A stretch of DNA of 10,248 nucleotides, taken from the NCBI GenBank assembly GCA_002454415.1, contig DKIT01000183.1:8832-19079 (forward strand), read 5' to 3'. Made by a program: the position numbers and the translations under genes. The notes under the pieces are model-generated. The model saw only the letters and a list, made by a program, of their open reading frames with translations. It was not told the DNA's origin and ran no database searches. Below, in pieces: positions 1 to 6,345 of this stretch (within the stretch, counting starts at the first letter, position 1; every line of letters begins with the position of its first letter). This DNA is from Sphingobacterium sp. UBA6711 (lineage in GTDB: Bacteria > Bacteroidota > Bacteroidia > Sphingobacteriales > Sphingobacteriaceae).

Positions 1-637
1 GGTCGTCCTTATGCTGCTGTTCTCCTTGCTGATGTATCTGCTCGTCTTTCGCAACCGGCAGCGAAATATGTTTCATCTGCTGCTGATCGGTATGGTCATG
101 GGGGCATTATTTCAGTCTCTGAGCCAGTTTATGCATATCCTCGTTGATCCAAATGAGTTTTCGGTGATCCAAAACTTTATGTTCGTGTCTTTCTCGAAGA
201 TGAATACGAAGCTTTTGGGAATTGCAGCGGGGACACTGCTTCTCTCGTTAATTTATCTTTGGCGCCTGATGCCCTATCTGGATGTGCTCAAGCTCGGGAG
301 AGAGCAGGCTATCAATTTAGGTGTTAATTATAACAGTTTGATCCGGCAACTGTTGCTGCTCATTTCATTGATGGTGTCGGTCTCTACCGCATTGGTCGGA
401 CCGATTACTTTTCTGGGCATCTTGGTCAGCAATATTACCTACGAACTTTTGAAGACGCATAGACATCGTGCAATGTTGATTTTCTGTGCGATGCTGTCCT
501 GTGTTTTTCTCGTATTCGGACAGTTTCTGATCGAGCATGTCCTCCATTTTTCAACCACCGTAAGTATTGTGATCAATTTTATAGGTGCTATATATTTTAT
601 GTTTTTACTATGGAAAGCGCGAAAAATAATCCGTTGA
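1..637 (+). CDS. Siderophore ABC transporter permease, FecCD/BtuC family (5' truncated)
   Basis: This is an inner-membrane permease of an iron-chelate importer. The frame is open from base 2, so the true start lies before the window; about 211 residues are visible of the roughly 320 usual for FecCD permeases. The visible part is a string of hydrophobic helices with the family's conserved cytoplasmic loop (LGREQAINLGVNYNSLIRQ) followed by SVSTALVGPITFLGILVSN, which matches the variant GPITFLG seen in YclO/CeuC-type permeases. It most resembles the second permease of a YclN-YclO-YclP-YclQ set, because an ATPase and a binding protein follow in that order. The stop (635-637) overlaps the ATPase start, which indicates translational coupling. 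GC content is visibly higher here than to the right of base 2541. Family assignment is firm; the siderophore is inferred only from family likeness. Confidence 0.88.
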   Translation, partial: VVLMLLFSLLMYLLVFRNRQRNMFHLLLIGMVMGALFQSLSQFMHILVDPNEFSVIQNFMFVSFSKMNTKLLGIAAGTLLLSLIYLWRLMPYLDVLKLGREQAINLGVNYNSLIRQLLLLISLMVSVSTALVGPITFLGILVSNITYELLKTHRHRAMLIFCAMLSCVFLVFGQFLIEHVLHFSTTVSIVINFIGAIYFMFLLWKARKIIR

Positions 638-1392
638 TTTTTAACGAAATCAAAAAGCAGTACGGGCGGCGAACGGTACTGGATAATGTCTCTGGGTCCA
701 TCAACCCACAGGCCATTACTTCGTTAATTGGGCCCAATGGCGCCGGCAAAAGTACATTGTTAGGGATTTTGAGCCGACTCCTACAACAAGATGGTGGTCG
801 GGTCAGTTTTTATGATTGGGATATCAAAGACTATAACTCCAACGAGCTCGCAAAAAAACTGTCTATCCTGCGTCAGGCCAATCAGCTGGATTTGAAGCTG
901 ACGATCCGGGATCTGGTGTCTTTTGGCCGTTTTCCCTAGTGTAAAGGAAGGTTGAGTGCGCTCGATTGGCAAAAAGTAGATGCAGCCATTGCCTTTTCGG
1001 ATTTGCAGGATATCCAGGATCAATTTGTCGATGAATTGAGTGGCGGGCAGCGGCAACGCGCTTTCATCGCGATGATCATTGCGCAGGATACGGACTACAT
1101 TCTCTTGGATGAGCCACTGAATAATCTCGACATGAAACATTCAGTCCAGGTTATGAAAACACTTCGACGGCTGGTCGAGGATTTAGGCAAAACTGTGGTA
1201 CTGGTCATCCACGAGATCAATTTTGCAGCCCAGTTTTCAGATTATATCATCGCCTTAAAAGAAGGACGCATCTGTCACCATGATCCTACAGATAGGGTCA
1301 TTACTGCACCCGTGCTCAAGGACATCTTCGGAATCGAATTTGATATTATCGAACGGCACAATAAAAAAATTTGTAACTATTTTAACCTATAA
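610..1392 (+). pseudogene. Siderophore ABC transporter ATPase (YclP-like) interrupted by an in-frame amber codon
   Basis: Cytoplasmic ATPase that would energise the importer. One continuous frame of 261 codons, the normal family length, is broken only by TAG at 937-939. Before the stop lies Walker A GPNGAGKST (residues 41-49) and the Q-loop region; after it lie the signature LSGGQ (1036-1050), Walker B YILLDEP (1096-1116), the D-loop NNLDMKHS and the switch histidine in VIHEINFAA (1210-1212). The stop falls in the motif FGRFP-x-x-KGR, where relatives normally carry tyrosine, so a single base change explains it. The upstream half alone lacks the signature and Walker B and cannot work. A TTG at 952 could start the second half, but that piece lacks Walker A. 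The start is ATG 610 (28-base overlap with the permease); TTG 634, overlapping the permease stop, is an alternative. Sequencing error or amber suppression cannot be excluded. Confidence 0.85.
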
Positions 1393-1398
1393 CAATAT

Positions 1399-2343
1399 AT
1401 GGTAAATATATCGACAAAGAAAGTAGCGACTTTCATTCTAAGTATAGTTTTATTTGTATTTGTAAGCTGTAATTCCACGAACAAGACCGGAGGGTCAGCA
1501 CAAGATTCGATGGAAGTCGTCCATAAGCTGGGAAAGACCACGATCCCGAAGAAGCCTGAGAAAATCGTGGTATTGGATATTGGTGCGCTGGAAACCCTGC
1601 ACGAACTGCAGGTGAAACCCGCTGGTATCCCCAAAAAATTTATGCCCAATTATTTGGATGCTCTCAAAAATGATCCGCAGGTGGCGGATGTGGGATCTGT
1701 TATCGAACCCGATTTTGAAGCTATCAGCGTATTAAATCCTGACCTCATTCTGATTTCGACACGTCAGGAACGCTTTCATAAGGAATTAAGCGATATTGCT
1801 CCGACCATTTTTATCGGAACGGACAATAAGGATTACCTTTCTTCATTCGAGCATAATACACTTTTGCTCGGAAGCATTGTAGGCAAAGAGAATGAAGCCA
1901 AAGCCAAGTTAGAACAGCTACAGCATCAGATTCAGCAGGCTCGTGAAAAATATGCCAAAGACCAACATAAAGCTTTGTTCTTACTATTTAACAATGGCCG
2001 TTTCAGCGCATTCGGAAAGGGATCCCGATTCGGATTCATCTATGACGTATTACAGTTTAAACCGGTAATGGATCTCAAGGATGAATCAGTACATGGACAG
2101 AAGTTATCGAATGAACTTATTGCGCAGGCCAATCCCGATTATCTATTTATTGTGGATAGGAATGCTGCGGTCCTTGGTAAAGTCGCCAATAAGGCCGACA
2201 TTGAAAATCCTTTGGTCAAACAAACCAAAGCCTATAAAAATCAGGCTATCTATTATTTGGATCCCAACGTTTGGTTTATTTCCGGTGGCGGTCTTACCTC
2301 GGTAAAGTTGATGACTGATGATATCTTGCGTATGGTGAAATAA
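1399..2343 (+). CDS. Siderophore-binding lipoprotein of an ABC importer (YclQ/CeuE-like)
   Basis: Periplasmic substrate-binding protein, 314 aa, which captures a ferric siderophore and delivers it to the permease. The N-terminus is a lipoprotein signal: positive start, hydrophobic core 10-22 and lipobox FVSC with the lipidated cysteine at residue 24. The mature part follows the class III (TroA-like) fold: IVVLDIGALETLHEL, EPDFEAISVLNPDLILIS, a long linking helix at about 160-190, then FGKGSRFG, the HGQ turn, NPDYLFIVDR and DPNVWFISGGGL. These are the landmarks of the YclQ/CeuE/VctP group. In CeuE three arginines and a histidine contact the ferric catecholate; by motif position R122, R210, R254 and H232 are candidates here, which is inference. 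It starts six bases after the ATPase stop, so it is in the same operon and may be made even though the ATPase is broken. Confidence 0.92.
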   Translation: MVNISTKKVATFILSIVLFVFVSCNSTNKTGGSAQDSMEVVHKLGKTTIPKKPEKIVVLDIGALETLHELQVKPAGIPKKFMPNYLDALKNDPQVADVGSVIEPDFEAISVLNPDLILISTRQERFHKELSDIAPTIFIGTDNKDYLSSFEHNTLLLGSIVGKENEAKAKLEQLQHQIQQAREKYAKDQHKALFLLFNNGRFSAFGKGSRFGFIYDVLQFKPVMDLKDESVHGQKLSNELIAQANPDYLFIVDRNAAVLGKVANKADIENPLVKQTKAYKNQAIYYLDPNVWFISGGGLTSVKLMTDDILRMVK

Positions 2344-2394
2344 CAGTTTTTGATTCCGGTCTGCATGGAAATGCTTGAGGGACACAATTCAAAG

Positions 2395-2429
2395 AAATGC
2401 CCGCTAAACTTTAGCGGGCATTTTTTTTT
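2395..2429 (+). terminator. Intrinsic terminator of the siderophore operon
   Basis: A 12-bp perfect stem (2395-2406 pairs with 2412-2423), including the GC-rich core GCCCGC/GCGGGC, has a five-base loop (2407-2411) and runs into nine T residues (2421-2429). It lies 52 bases after the binding-protein stop. The A-rich left flank gives a weaker T run on the other strand, so it may also have ended the convergent receptor gene whose remnant stops at 2428. Confidence 0.93.
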
Positions 2430-2541
2430 AAAATTGATATTTCACCGAATCGGCAAAGTTTCGTGTCGGTAATGGATTATCGTTAATCCCCCAGATCTTC
2501 TGGTTACCGATCTTGTTTACTAAATATTTTTCATTTGTCAA
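2428..2541 (-). pseudogene. 3' remnant of a TonB-dependent (probably siderophore) receptor
   Basis: Reading the minus strand towards a TAA at 2428-2430 gives about 37 sense codons: LTNEKYLVNKIGNQKIWG, then INDNPLPTRNFADSVKYQF and stop. The pattern LTNEKY, then PTRNF, then a last strand ending in an aromatic residue (VKYQF) is how the final beta strands of TonB-dependent receptors look; many end in P-R-N/T-x(4-6)-V-x-Y-x-F. No receptor body lies upstream: the frame hits a stop at 2554-2556 and the DNA beyond 2541 is AT-rich and non-coding. A siderophore receptor convergent with a siderophore ABC operon makes biological sense. The call rests on a short peptide and is therefore moderate. If right, the first 600-700 codons were removed by the event that brought in the DNA to the right. 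Confidence 0.55.
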
Positions 2542-2649
2542 AACTTGGCACTGTTACATTAACGTGAGGTAATTTTTTGTGTAAATGATAGATTAGATAA
2601 GTTTGTCGATAAATAAAAGGTTCAAAGTTGAAGGTAATAAGCGCTAATG

Positions 2650-2688
2650 ATTTTATATCTAAAGAAAGTAGAATGATTGATATAAAAA
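2650..2688. repeat. 10-bp inverted repeat upstream of the GH2 gene
   Basis: ATTTTATATC (2650-2659) and GATATAAAAT (2679-2688) are perfect reverse complements separated by 19 bases. This could be an operator or a leader hairpin. Low base complexity means chance is possible. Confidence 0.45.
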
Positions 2689-2720
2689 TAAATGTTTTTT
2701 GTACATTTAATAGTTTTTAT

Positions 2721-2771
2721 TATTTACCTCCATAAATAGCTATTTACAGGGGATAAATTTATTGTATTTAC
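2721..2771. promoter_or_regulatory. Triplicated TATTTAC heptamer with a 14-bp palindrome
   Basis: TATTTAC occurs at 2721-2727, 2741-2747 and 2765-2771, all in the same orientation. The middle copy forms the right half of the perfect palindrome TAAATAGCTATTTA (2733-2746). The cluster ends about 30 bases before the GH2 start codon, where an activator or repressor site would be expected. The regulatory role is inference; AT-rich sequence makes such patterns easier by chance. Confidence 0.35.
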
Positions 2772-2800
2772 AAGAACGCTAATACCAATTTTAACACTTA

Positions 2801-5206
2801 ATGAAAAAAACACTTTTGTTCGTTGTGATTTTTGGCCTCTTTATTTTAGCTGCTAAATCGCAAGAAAATTTGGCCTCTAACAATCAATTATTCAATTTTG
2901 GATGGAAATTCAAGTTGGGAGATGATTTAAATGCCCAATTGAATGATTTTGATGATTCGAATTGGCGTACATTGGATCTACCACATGATTGGAGCATTGA
3001 AGGTAATGTTAAATTCAAAAATCCATCAGGAAATGACGGTGGATATTTCCCTGCCGGAATTGGGTGGTATAGAAAATCGTTTCATGTAGCAGCTTCGCAA
3101 AAGGATGTAAATACCACCGTTTATTTTGAAGGGGTCTACATGAATTCCGAAGTCTATATAAATGGGAAATCACTAGGGATATATCCATATGGATATACCT
3201 CATTTTCTTATGATCTTACGCCCTATTTGGTCTATGGGAAAATCAACACTATTGTTGTAAAGGTTGATAATTCGAAGCAGAAAAATAGTCGTTGGTACAC
3301 CGGATCTGGAATATATAGAAATGTTTGGCTTATATCAAAGCATAATATCTCGGTTCCAAAATGGGGGATAGGAATAAAGACAGAAAATATATCTGCTAAA
3401 GTTGCGACAGTTAGATTAAATACGACGATTGAAAACAAAAATAGTTCTTCAGCAGAAGTATTGGTTAAAACCACGATTTTCGATACAGCGGGAACTCTAA
3501 TCGCAAAGAGCCAAGAGCGCTTGGAAACATCTAAATTGGATAAGAAATCCCTAGAAACAGTAATGACAGTTAAGAATCCCAAACTTTGGTCACCAGATAA
3601 TCCGAGTTTGTATATCGCAAGGGTAGAAGTGTTGAAAGGAAAACAGCTTTTAGATCGTGTAGACACAAGGTTTGGCATTCGTTCCGTCACATTTACTTCG
3701 AAGAATGGCCTGATTTTAAATGGTAAAACGATCAAACTGAATGGCGGTAATGTGCATCACGATAACGGTTCATTAGGAGCGGCAGCGTACGATCGCGCTG
3801 AAATTAGAAAAGCTGAACTTCTTAAAGCAGCAGGATTTAATGCTGTTCGTTCATCACACAACCCGCCATCAACAAAATTTTTAGAAGCCTGTGATAGTAT
3901 AGGTCTGTTTGTTATCGACGAATCTTTTGATGGATGGAGATCGAAAAAGACCGATTATGATTATGCGATGTACTTTGACCAATGGGCAAAAAAAGATGTA
4001 CAAGCCATGGTCTTGCGGGACCGCAATCATCCATCCATTATCCTTTGGAGTATTGGTAATGAAATTATTGAGCGCAAGGAACCTCGAGCCGTAACTACAG
4101 CCAAGATGTTAAGAGATGCTATTAAGGAAATAGATAAAACCAGACCAGTAGTTTCTGCAATGACAACATGGGATAATGATTGGGAAATATTCGATTCCCT
4201 TATGGCCCAGCATGATGTAGCAGGATACAATTATCAGCTTCATCGTGCGCCTAAAGATCATGAACGAGTGCCTGAACGGATAATTGTTCAAACAGAATCA
4301 TATCCGCGAGATGCTTTTGCTAATTGGAAGTTGGTTAATGATCATCCTTATATAATTGGGGATTTTGTATGGACAGCAATGGATTACCTGGGAGAATCCG
4401 GTATCGGAAGATGGTATTATACGGGTGAGGTAACCGGTGAACATTACGATAGGGATCTTTTTCCTTGGCATGGCGCTTATTGTGGCGATATAGATTTAAC
4501 TGGATCGCGGAAGCCAATTTCTTATTATAGAGATTTATTATATAATAAAGGACCCAAACTCCACTTAGCTGTTCGTGAACCAAATCCTGAGCCTTTACAT
4601 ATCCATGAAACACTCTGGAGTGTATGGCCCACATGGGATAGCTGGACATGGAATGGTTTTGAAGGTAAGGAATTAGCCGTTGAAGTGTATTCATCTTATC
4701 CTAAAGTTAGGTTGTATCTTAACGGATCGGCAGTGGGGGAAAAGTTTACAGGAGAAAATGAAAAATTTATGGCTACTTTTCATGTTTCGTATGTCGCAGG
4801 TGAATTAAAAGCTGTTGCATTAGATCAGACAAATAAAGAAGTAGAGGTGCGTATTTTGAATACAGCATCAAAACCTACTCAGATCAGGCTAAAAGCCGAT
4901 CGAAATCATATAAAAGCAACCGGGATCGATTTATCCTATATTACGGCAGAAATTATAGACGGCCAAGGAACAGTATGTCCAGCAGAAATGGATAGGATAT
5001 CTTTTGAGATTGAAGGTCCCGGGCTATTGGTGGGAATTGACAATGCTAATTTAAAAGATACTGAGCTTTATAAAGGCTCCTCAAGAAAAGTATGGAAGGG
5101 AAGAGCTTTAGGAATTGTACGTGGTTTACCGCAAACGGGGAATATCCAAGTCAAAGTAAAATATCCAGGTATTCCAGAAGCAAAAATAGTTTTAACAAAT
5201 ATGTAA
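2801..5206 (+). CDS. Secreted glycoside hydrolase family 2 enzyme, beta-galactosidase type
   Basis: An 801-aa exported enzyme that should release non-reducing-end sugars, most likely beta-galactose, from oligosaccharides by the retaining mechanism. A type I signal peptide occupies residues 1-20 (AAKS then QEN). The jelly-roll sugar-binding domain (about 35-180) shows LPHDW, GIGWYRK and SRWYTGSGIYRNVWL. An Ig-like domain follows (about 185-300), then the TIM barrel (about 300-600) with SSHNPP (351-356), the acid/base glutamate E421 in WSIGNE and the nucleophile E499 in QTES. Their 78-residue separation fits the family (76 in LacZ). After the barrel comes a DUF4982-like module starting near W617 and a C-terminal beta domain. 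All catalytic landmarks are present. The closest relatives lack a lipobox, so a free periplasmic enzyme is likely. Beta-glucuronidase or another exo-activity cannot be excluded. GC content is clearly lower than in the siderophore operon. Confidence 0.9.
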   Translation: MKKTLLFVVIFGLFILAAKSQENLASNNQLFNFGWKFKLGDDLNAQLNDFDDSNWRTLDLPHDWSIEGNVKFKNPSGNDGGYFPAGIGWYRKSFHVAASQKDVNTTVYFEGVYMNSEVYINGKSLGIYPYGYTSFSYDLTPYLVYGKINTIVVKVDNSKQKNSRWYTGSGIYRNVWLISKHNISVPKWGIGIKTENISAKVATVRLNTTIENKNSSSAEVLVKTTIFDTAGTLIAKSQERLETSKLDKKSLETVMTVKNPKLWSPDNPSLYIARVEVLKGKQLLDRVDTRFGIRSVTFTSKNGLILNGKTIKLNGGNVHHDNGSLGAAAYDRAEIRKAELLKAAGFNAVRSSHNPPSTKFLEACDSIGLFVIDESFDGWRSKKTDYDYAMYFDQWAKKDVQAMVLRDRNHPSIILWSIGNEIIERKEPRAVTTAKMLRDAIKEIDKTRPVVSAMTTWDNDWEIFDSLMAQHDVAGYNYQLHRAPKDHERVPERIIVQTESYPRDAFANWKLVNDHPYIIGDFVWTAMDYLGESGIGRWYYTGEVTGEHYDRDLFPWHGAYCGDIDLTGSRKPISYYRDLLYNKGPKLHLAVREPNPEPLHIHETLWSVWPTWDSWTWNGFEGKELAVEVYSSYPKVRLYLNGSAVGEKFTGENEKFMATFHVSYVAGELKAVALDQTNKEVEVRILNTASKPTQIRLKADRNHIKATGIDLSYITAEIIDGQGTVCPAEMDRISFEIEGPGLLVGIDNANLKDTELYKGSSRKVWKGRALGIVRGLPQTGNIQVKVKYPGIPEAKIVLTNM

Positions 5207-5219
5207 AATAAATCTTATT

Positions 5220-5249
5220 TTCTTAATGGATATTTGCTATCATTAAGAA
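5220..5249. repeat. 9-bp inverted repeat between the GH2 and thioesterase genes
   Basis: TTCTTAATG (5220-5228) and CATTAAGAA (5241-5249) are perfect reverse complements around a 12-base spacer. The repeat lies just after the GH2 stop and 30 bases before the thioesterase start. There is no T tract, so it is a poor intrinsic terminator; it may be a 3'-end stabilising hairpin or an operator. Confidence 0.4.
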
Positions 5250-5279
5250 GATAATCTATTAATGTAGCTAAAATGTAAT

Positions 5280-5714
5280 ATGGATTGGCTTTCACAAATT
5301 AAAAAATTTATAGGAAAAGAATTCAAATTGTCGCCATCACCTTTTATGGCTTGGTTAAGTCCTGTTGTGCTCAAAGCAGAAAAAGGATCTCTAGAGTTTG
5401 AGTATATAGTAAGATCAGAATGGTTGAATCCTATTGGAAATTTGCATGGCGGAGTAATTGCGGCTATCATTGATGATACCATAGGTGCCACCATGTTTAC
5501 ATTTAATGAAGATAATTTCCACATTACGCTAAATAATTCCATTGACTATCTTTCAATAGCTAAAAATGGTGATAAAATCATAGCCAGTACAAAGGTCATA
5601 AAAAAGGGGAGGCAATTTGTTCTTGCTGAATGTGAGCTTTGGAATGAAAAAAAGACGCGTTTAATTGCTAAAGGCACATCAAATTTATTTAAGACATCAG
5701 TTAATACTAAGTAA
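5280..5714 (+). CDS. PaaI/YbgC-type hotdog-fold thioesterase
   Basis: A 144-aa cytoplasmic protein of the PaaI-like hotdog family, which hydrolyses acyl-CoA (often aryl-CoA) thioesters. The key motif is NPIGNLHGGVIAAIIDDTIG (residues 50-69). The HGG turn at 56-58 binds the CoA pantetheine arm and the acidic pair D65/D66 sits on the central helix where the catalytic carboxylate is expected. The second half, NNSIDYLSIAKNGDKI then strands ending in KGTSNLFKT, is the standard continuation. Length is normal for the family and the protein would act as a dimer or tetramer. It lies 73 bases after the GH2 gene on the same strand, so cotranscription is possible but not shown. No acyl-CoA pathway genes are nearby, so the substrate cannot be guessed. 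The start at 5280 is the first usable ATG; an ATG at 5272 meets a stop at once. Confidence 0.87.
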   Translation: MDWLSQIKKFIGKEFKLSPSPFMAWLSPVVLKAEKGSLEFEYIVRSEWLNPIGNLHGGVIAAIIDDTIGATMFTFNEDNFHITLNNSIDYLSIAKNGDKIIASTKVIKKGRQFVLAECELWNEKKTRLIAKGTSNLFKTSVNTK

Positions 5715-5724
5715 ATGTGATTAG

Positions 5725-5761
5725 AGTCAGTTTATAAAAAATACTATTTTACAGACTGACT
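5725..5761. terminator. Possible weak bidirectional terminator between convergent genes
   Basis: AGTCAGT (5725-5731) and ACTGACT (5755-5761) pair perfectly across a 23-base spacer, in the gap between the convergent thioesterase and HxlR genes. The loop is long and neither strand has a proper T run. It is listed because of its position only. Confidence 0.25.
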
Positions 5762-5778
5762 TTGAAAGAAAAGATATC

Positions 5779-6141
5779 TTAAGGTGTAGTTGAAGATACA
5801 ATTTTTTGCCTGTGAAATTTGCCCCACTTGCACATAGCTGTAATCAACTCTGATAACGTCTTACTGTATTCCGTCAGTTCATACTCAACTGTGATCGGTT
5901 TTGTATCACAAACTCTTCGGCTGATAAGTCCATTAATTTCTAACTCCTGTAATTCTTTGGATAATATCCTCGGACTTATTCCAGTCTCTCTACATATTTC
6001 ATTAAATTTTTTTTTATCATCAAAGAGTACAAAAAGTAAAATCAACTTCCATTTTCCCCCGACGACATCTAATGTATCCCGAATTGATGTCAAGGTATGT
6101 TTACAGGTCTGTTCCTCCATCACAATTTTCTCTTTTTCCAT
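5779..6141 (-). CDS. HxlR-family winged-helix transcriptional regulator
   Basis: A 120-aa DNA-binding regulator. The HxlR core is complete: DVVGGKWKLILLFVL (25-39), KKFNEICRETGISPRILSKE (the recognition helix region, 44-63), LQELEINGLISRR and the wing with VEYELTEYSKTL. Many HxlR proteins (YodB, HypR) sense electrophiles or quinones through an N-terminal cysteine. Here C13 in QTCKHTL lies at that place, with further cysteines at 50, 78 and 104; redox sensing is an inference. The gene is transcribed away from an NmrA-like oxidoreductase, the classic regulator-target arrangement for this family. The start used is the upstream ATG (6139-6141); the ATG at 6118-6120 (MEEQTCKH) is also plausible. 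A Bacteroidota -7-like TACTTTTG on the minus strand (6192 to 6185) could serve it, but I see no good -33 element. Confidence 0.92.
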   Translation of the reverse strand: MEKEKIVMEEQTCKHTLTSIRDTLDVVGGKWKLILLFVLFDDKKKFNEICRETGISPRILSKELQELEINGLISRRVCDTKPITVEYELTEYSKTLSELITAMCKWGKFHRQKIVSSTTP

Positions 6142-6155
6142 TCTTATTTTTTAAA

Positions 6156-6197
6156 ATAGTTACTATCCTTTTTGTAATAGATAACAAAAGTATAGTA
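6156..6197. promoter_or_regulatory. Candidate HxlR operator in the divergent intergenic region
   Basis: A perfect palindrome ATAGT-T-ACTAT lies at 6156-6166. The half TACTAT (6161-6166) recurs inverted as ATAGTA at 6192-6197. HxlR-type repressors such as YodB bind inverted TACT/AGTA half-sites, so the bases fit the family, though the spacing here (N25) is not the standard one. The palindrome sits 15 bases upstream of the regulator start codon, which suits autorepression. Confidence 0.4.
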
Positions 6198-6345
6198 TTT
6201 TTCTAATAGTTTTGATAATAATATGAATAATGATATTATAAATATAATAGGAGATAGGCAAAATTAGAAATTTGTTTAAGATGATTAGAGATTAATTATT
6301 GTAATGTATATTATTAACAGTTTAAAGGTGCTAAATTTATTTATT

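Larger units (their letters stand above)
2542..2800. other. AT-rich non-coding gap upstream of the GH2 gene
   Basis: No open frame of note and no clear transposase remnant is present. The stretch is very AT-rich, begins right at the receptor-remnant junction, and contains two inverted repeats and a heptamer repeated three times, described separately. I did not find a good TTG-N19-TAnnTTTG promoter for the GH2 gene, though the gap must hold its promoter if it is expressed independently, because a strong terminator precedes it. Confidence 0.6.

Noticed and set aside
781..1140. 119-codon minus-strand open frame
   Set aside because: It lies antisense to the ABC ATPase and spans its amber codon; the peptide has no recognisable domain and the plus frame has all ABC motifs.
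952..1392. The 3' half of the ATPase as an independent gene starting at TTG 952
   Set aside because: It is in the same frame as the 5' half, lacks Walker A, and the join falls inside a conserved motif; one broken gene is the simpler reading.
2542..2800. Hidden small gene or transposase remnant in the AT-rich gap
   Set aside because: The short frame checked stops after a few codons and no transposase motif was recognised on either strand.
3232..3735. 167-codon minus-strand open frame inside the GH2 gene
   Set aside because: Long only because of the codon pattern of the GH2 frame on the other strand; no domain features.
4335..4694. 119-codon minus-strand open frame inside the GH2 gene
   Set aside because: Antisense shadow of the catalytic and DUF4982 region, with no plausible start context or motif.
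5819..6154. 111-codon plus-strand open frame opposite the HxlR gene
   Set aside because: The minus strand gives a textbook HxlR protein; the plus frame is a shadow rich in serine and leucine.
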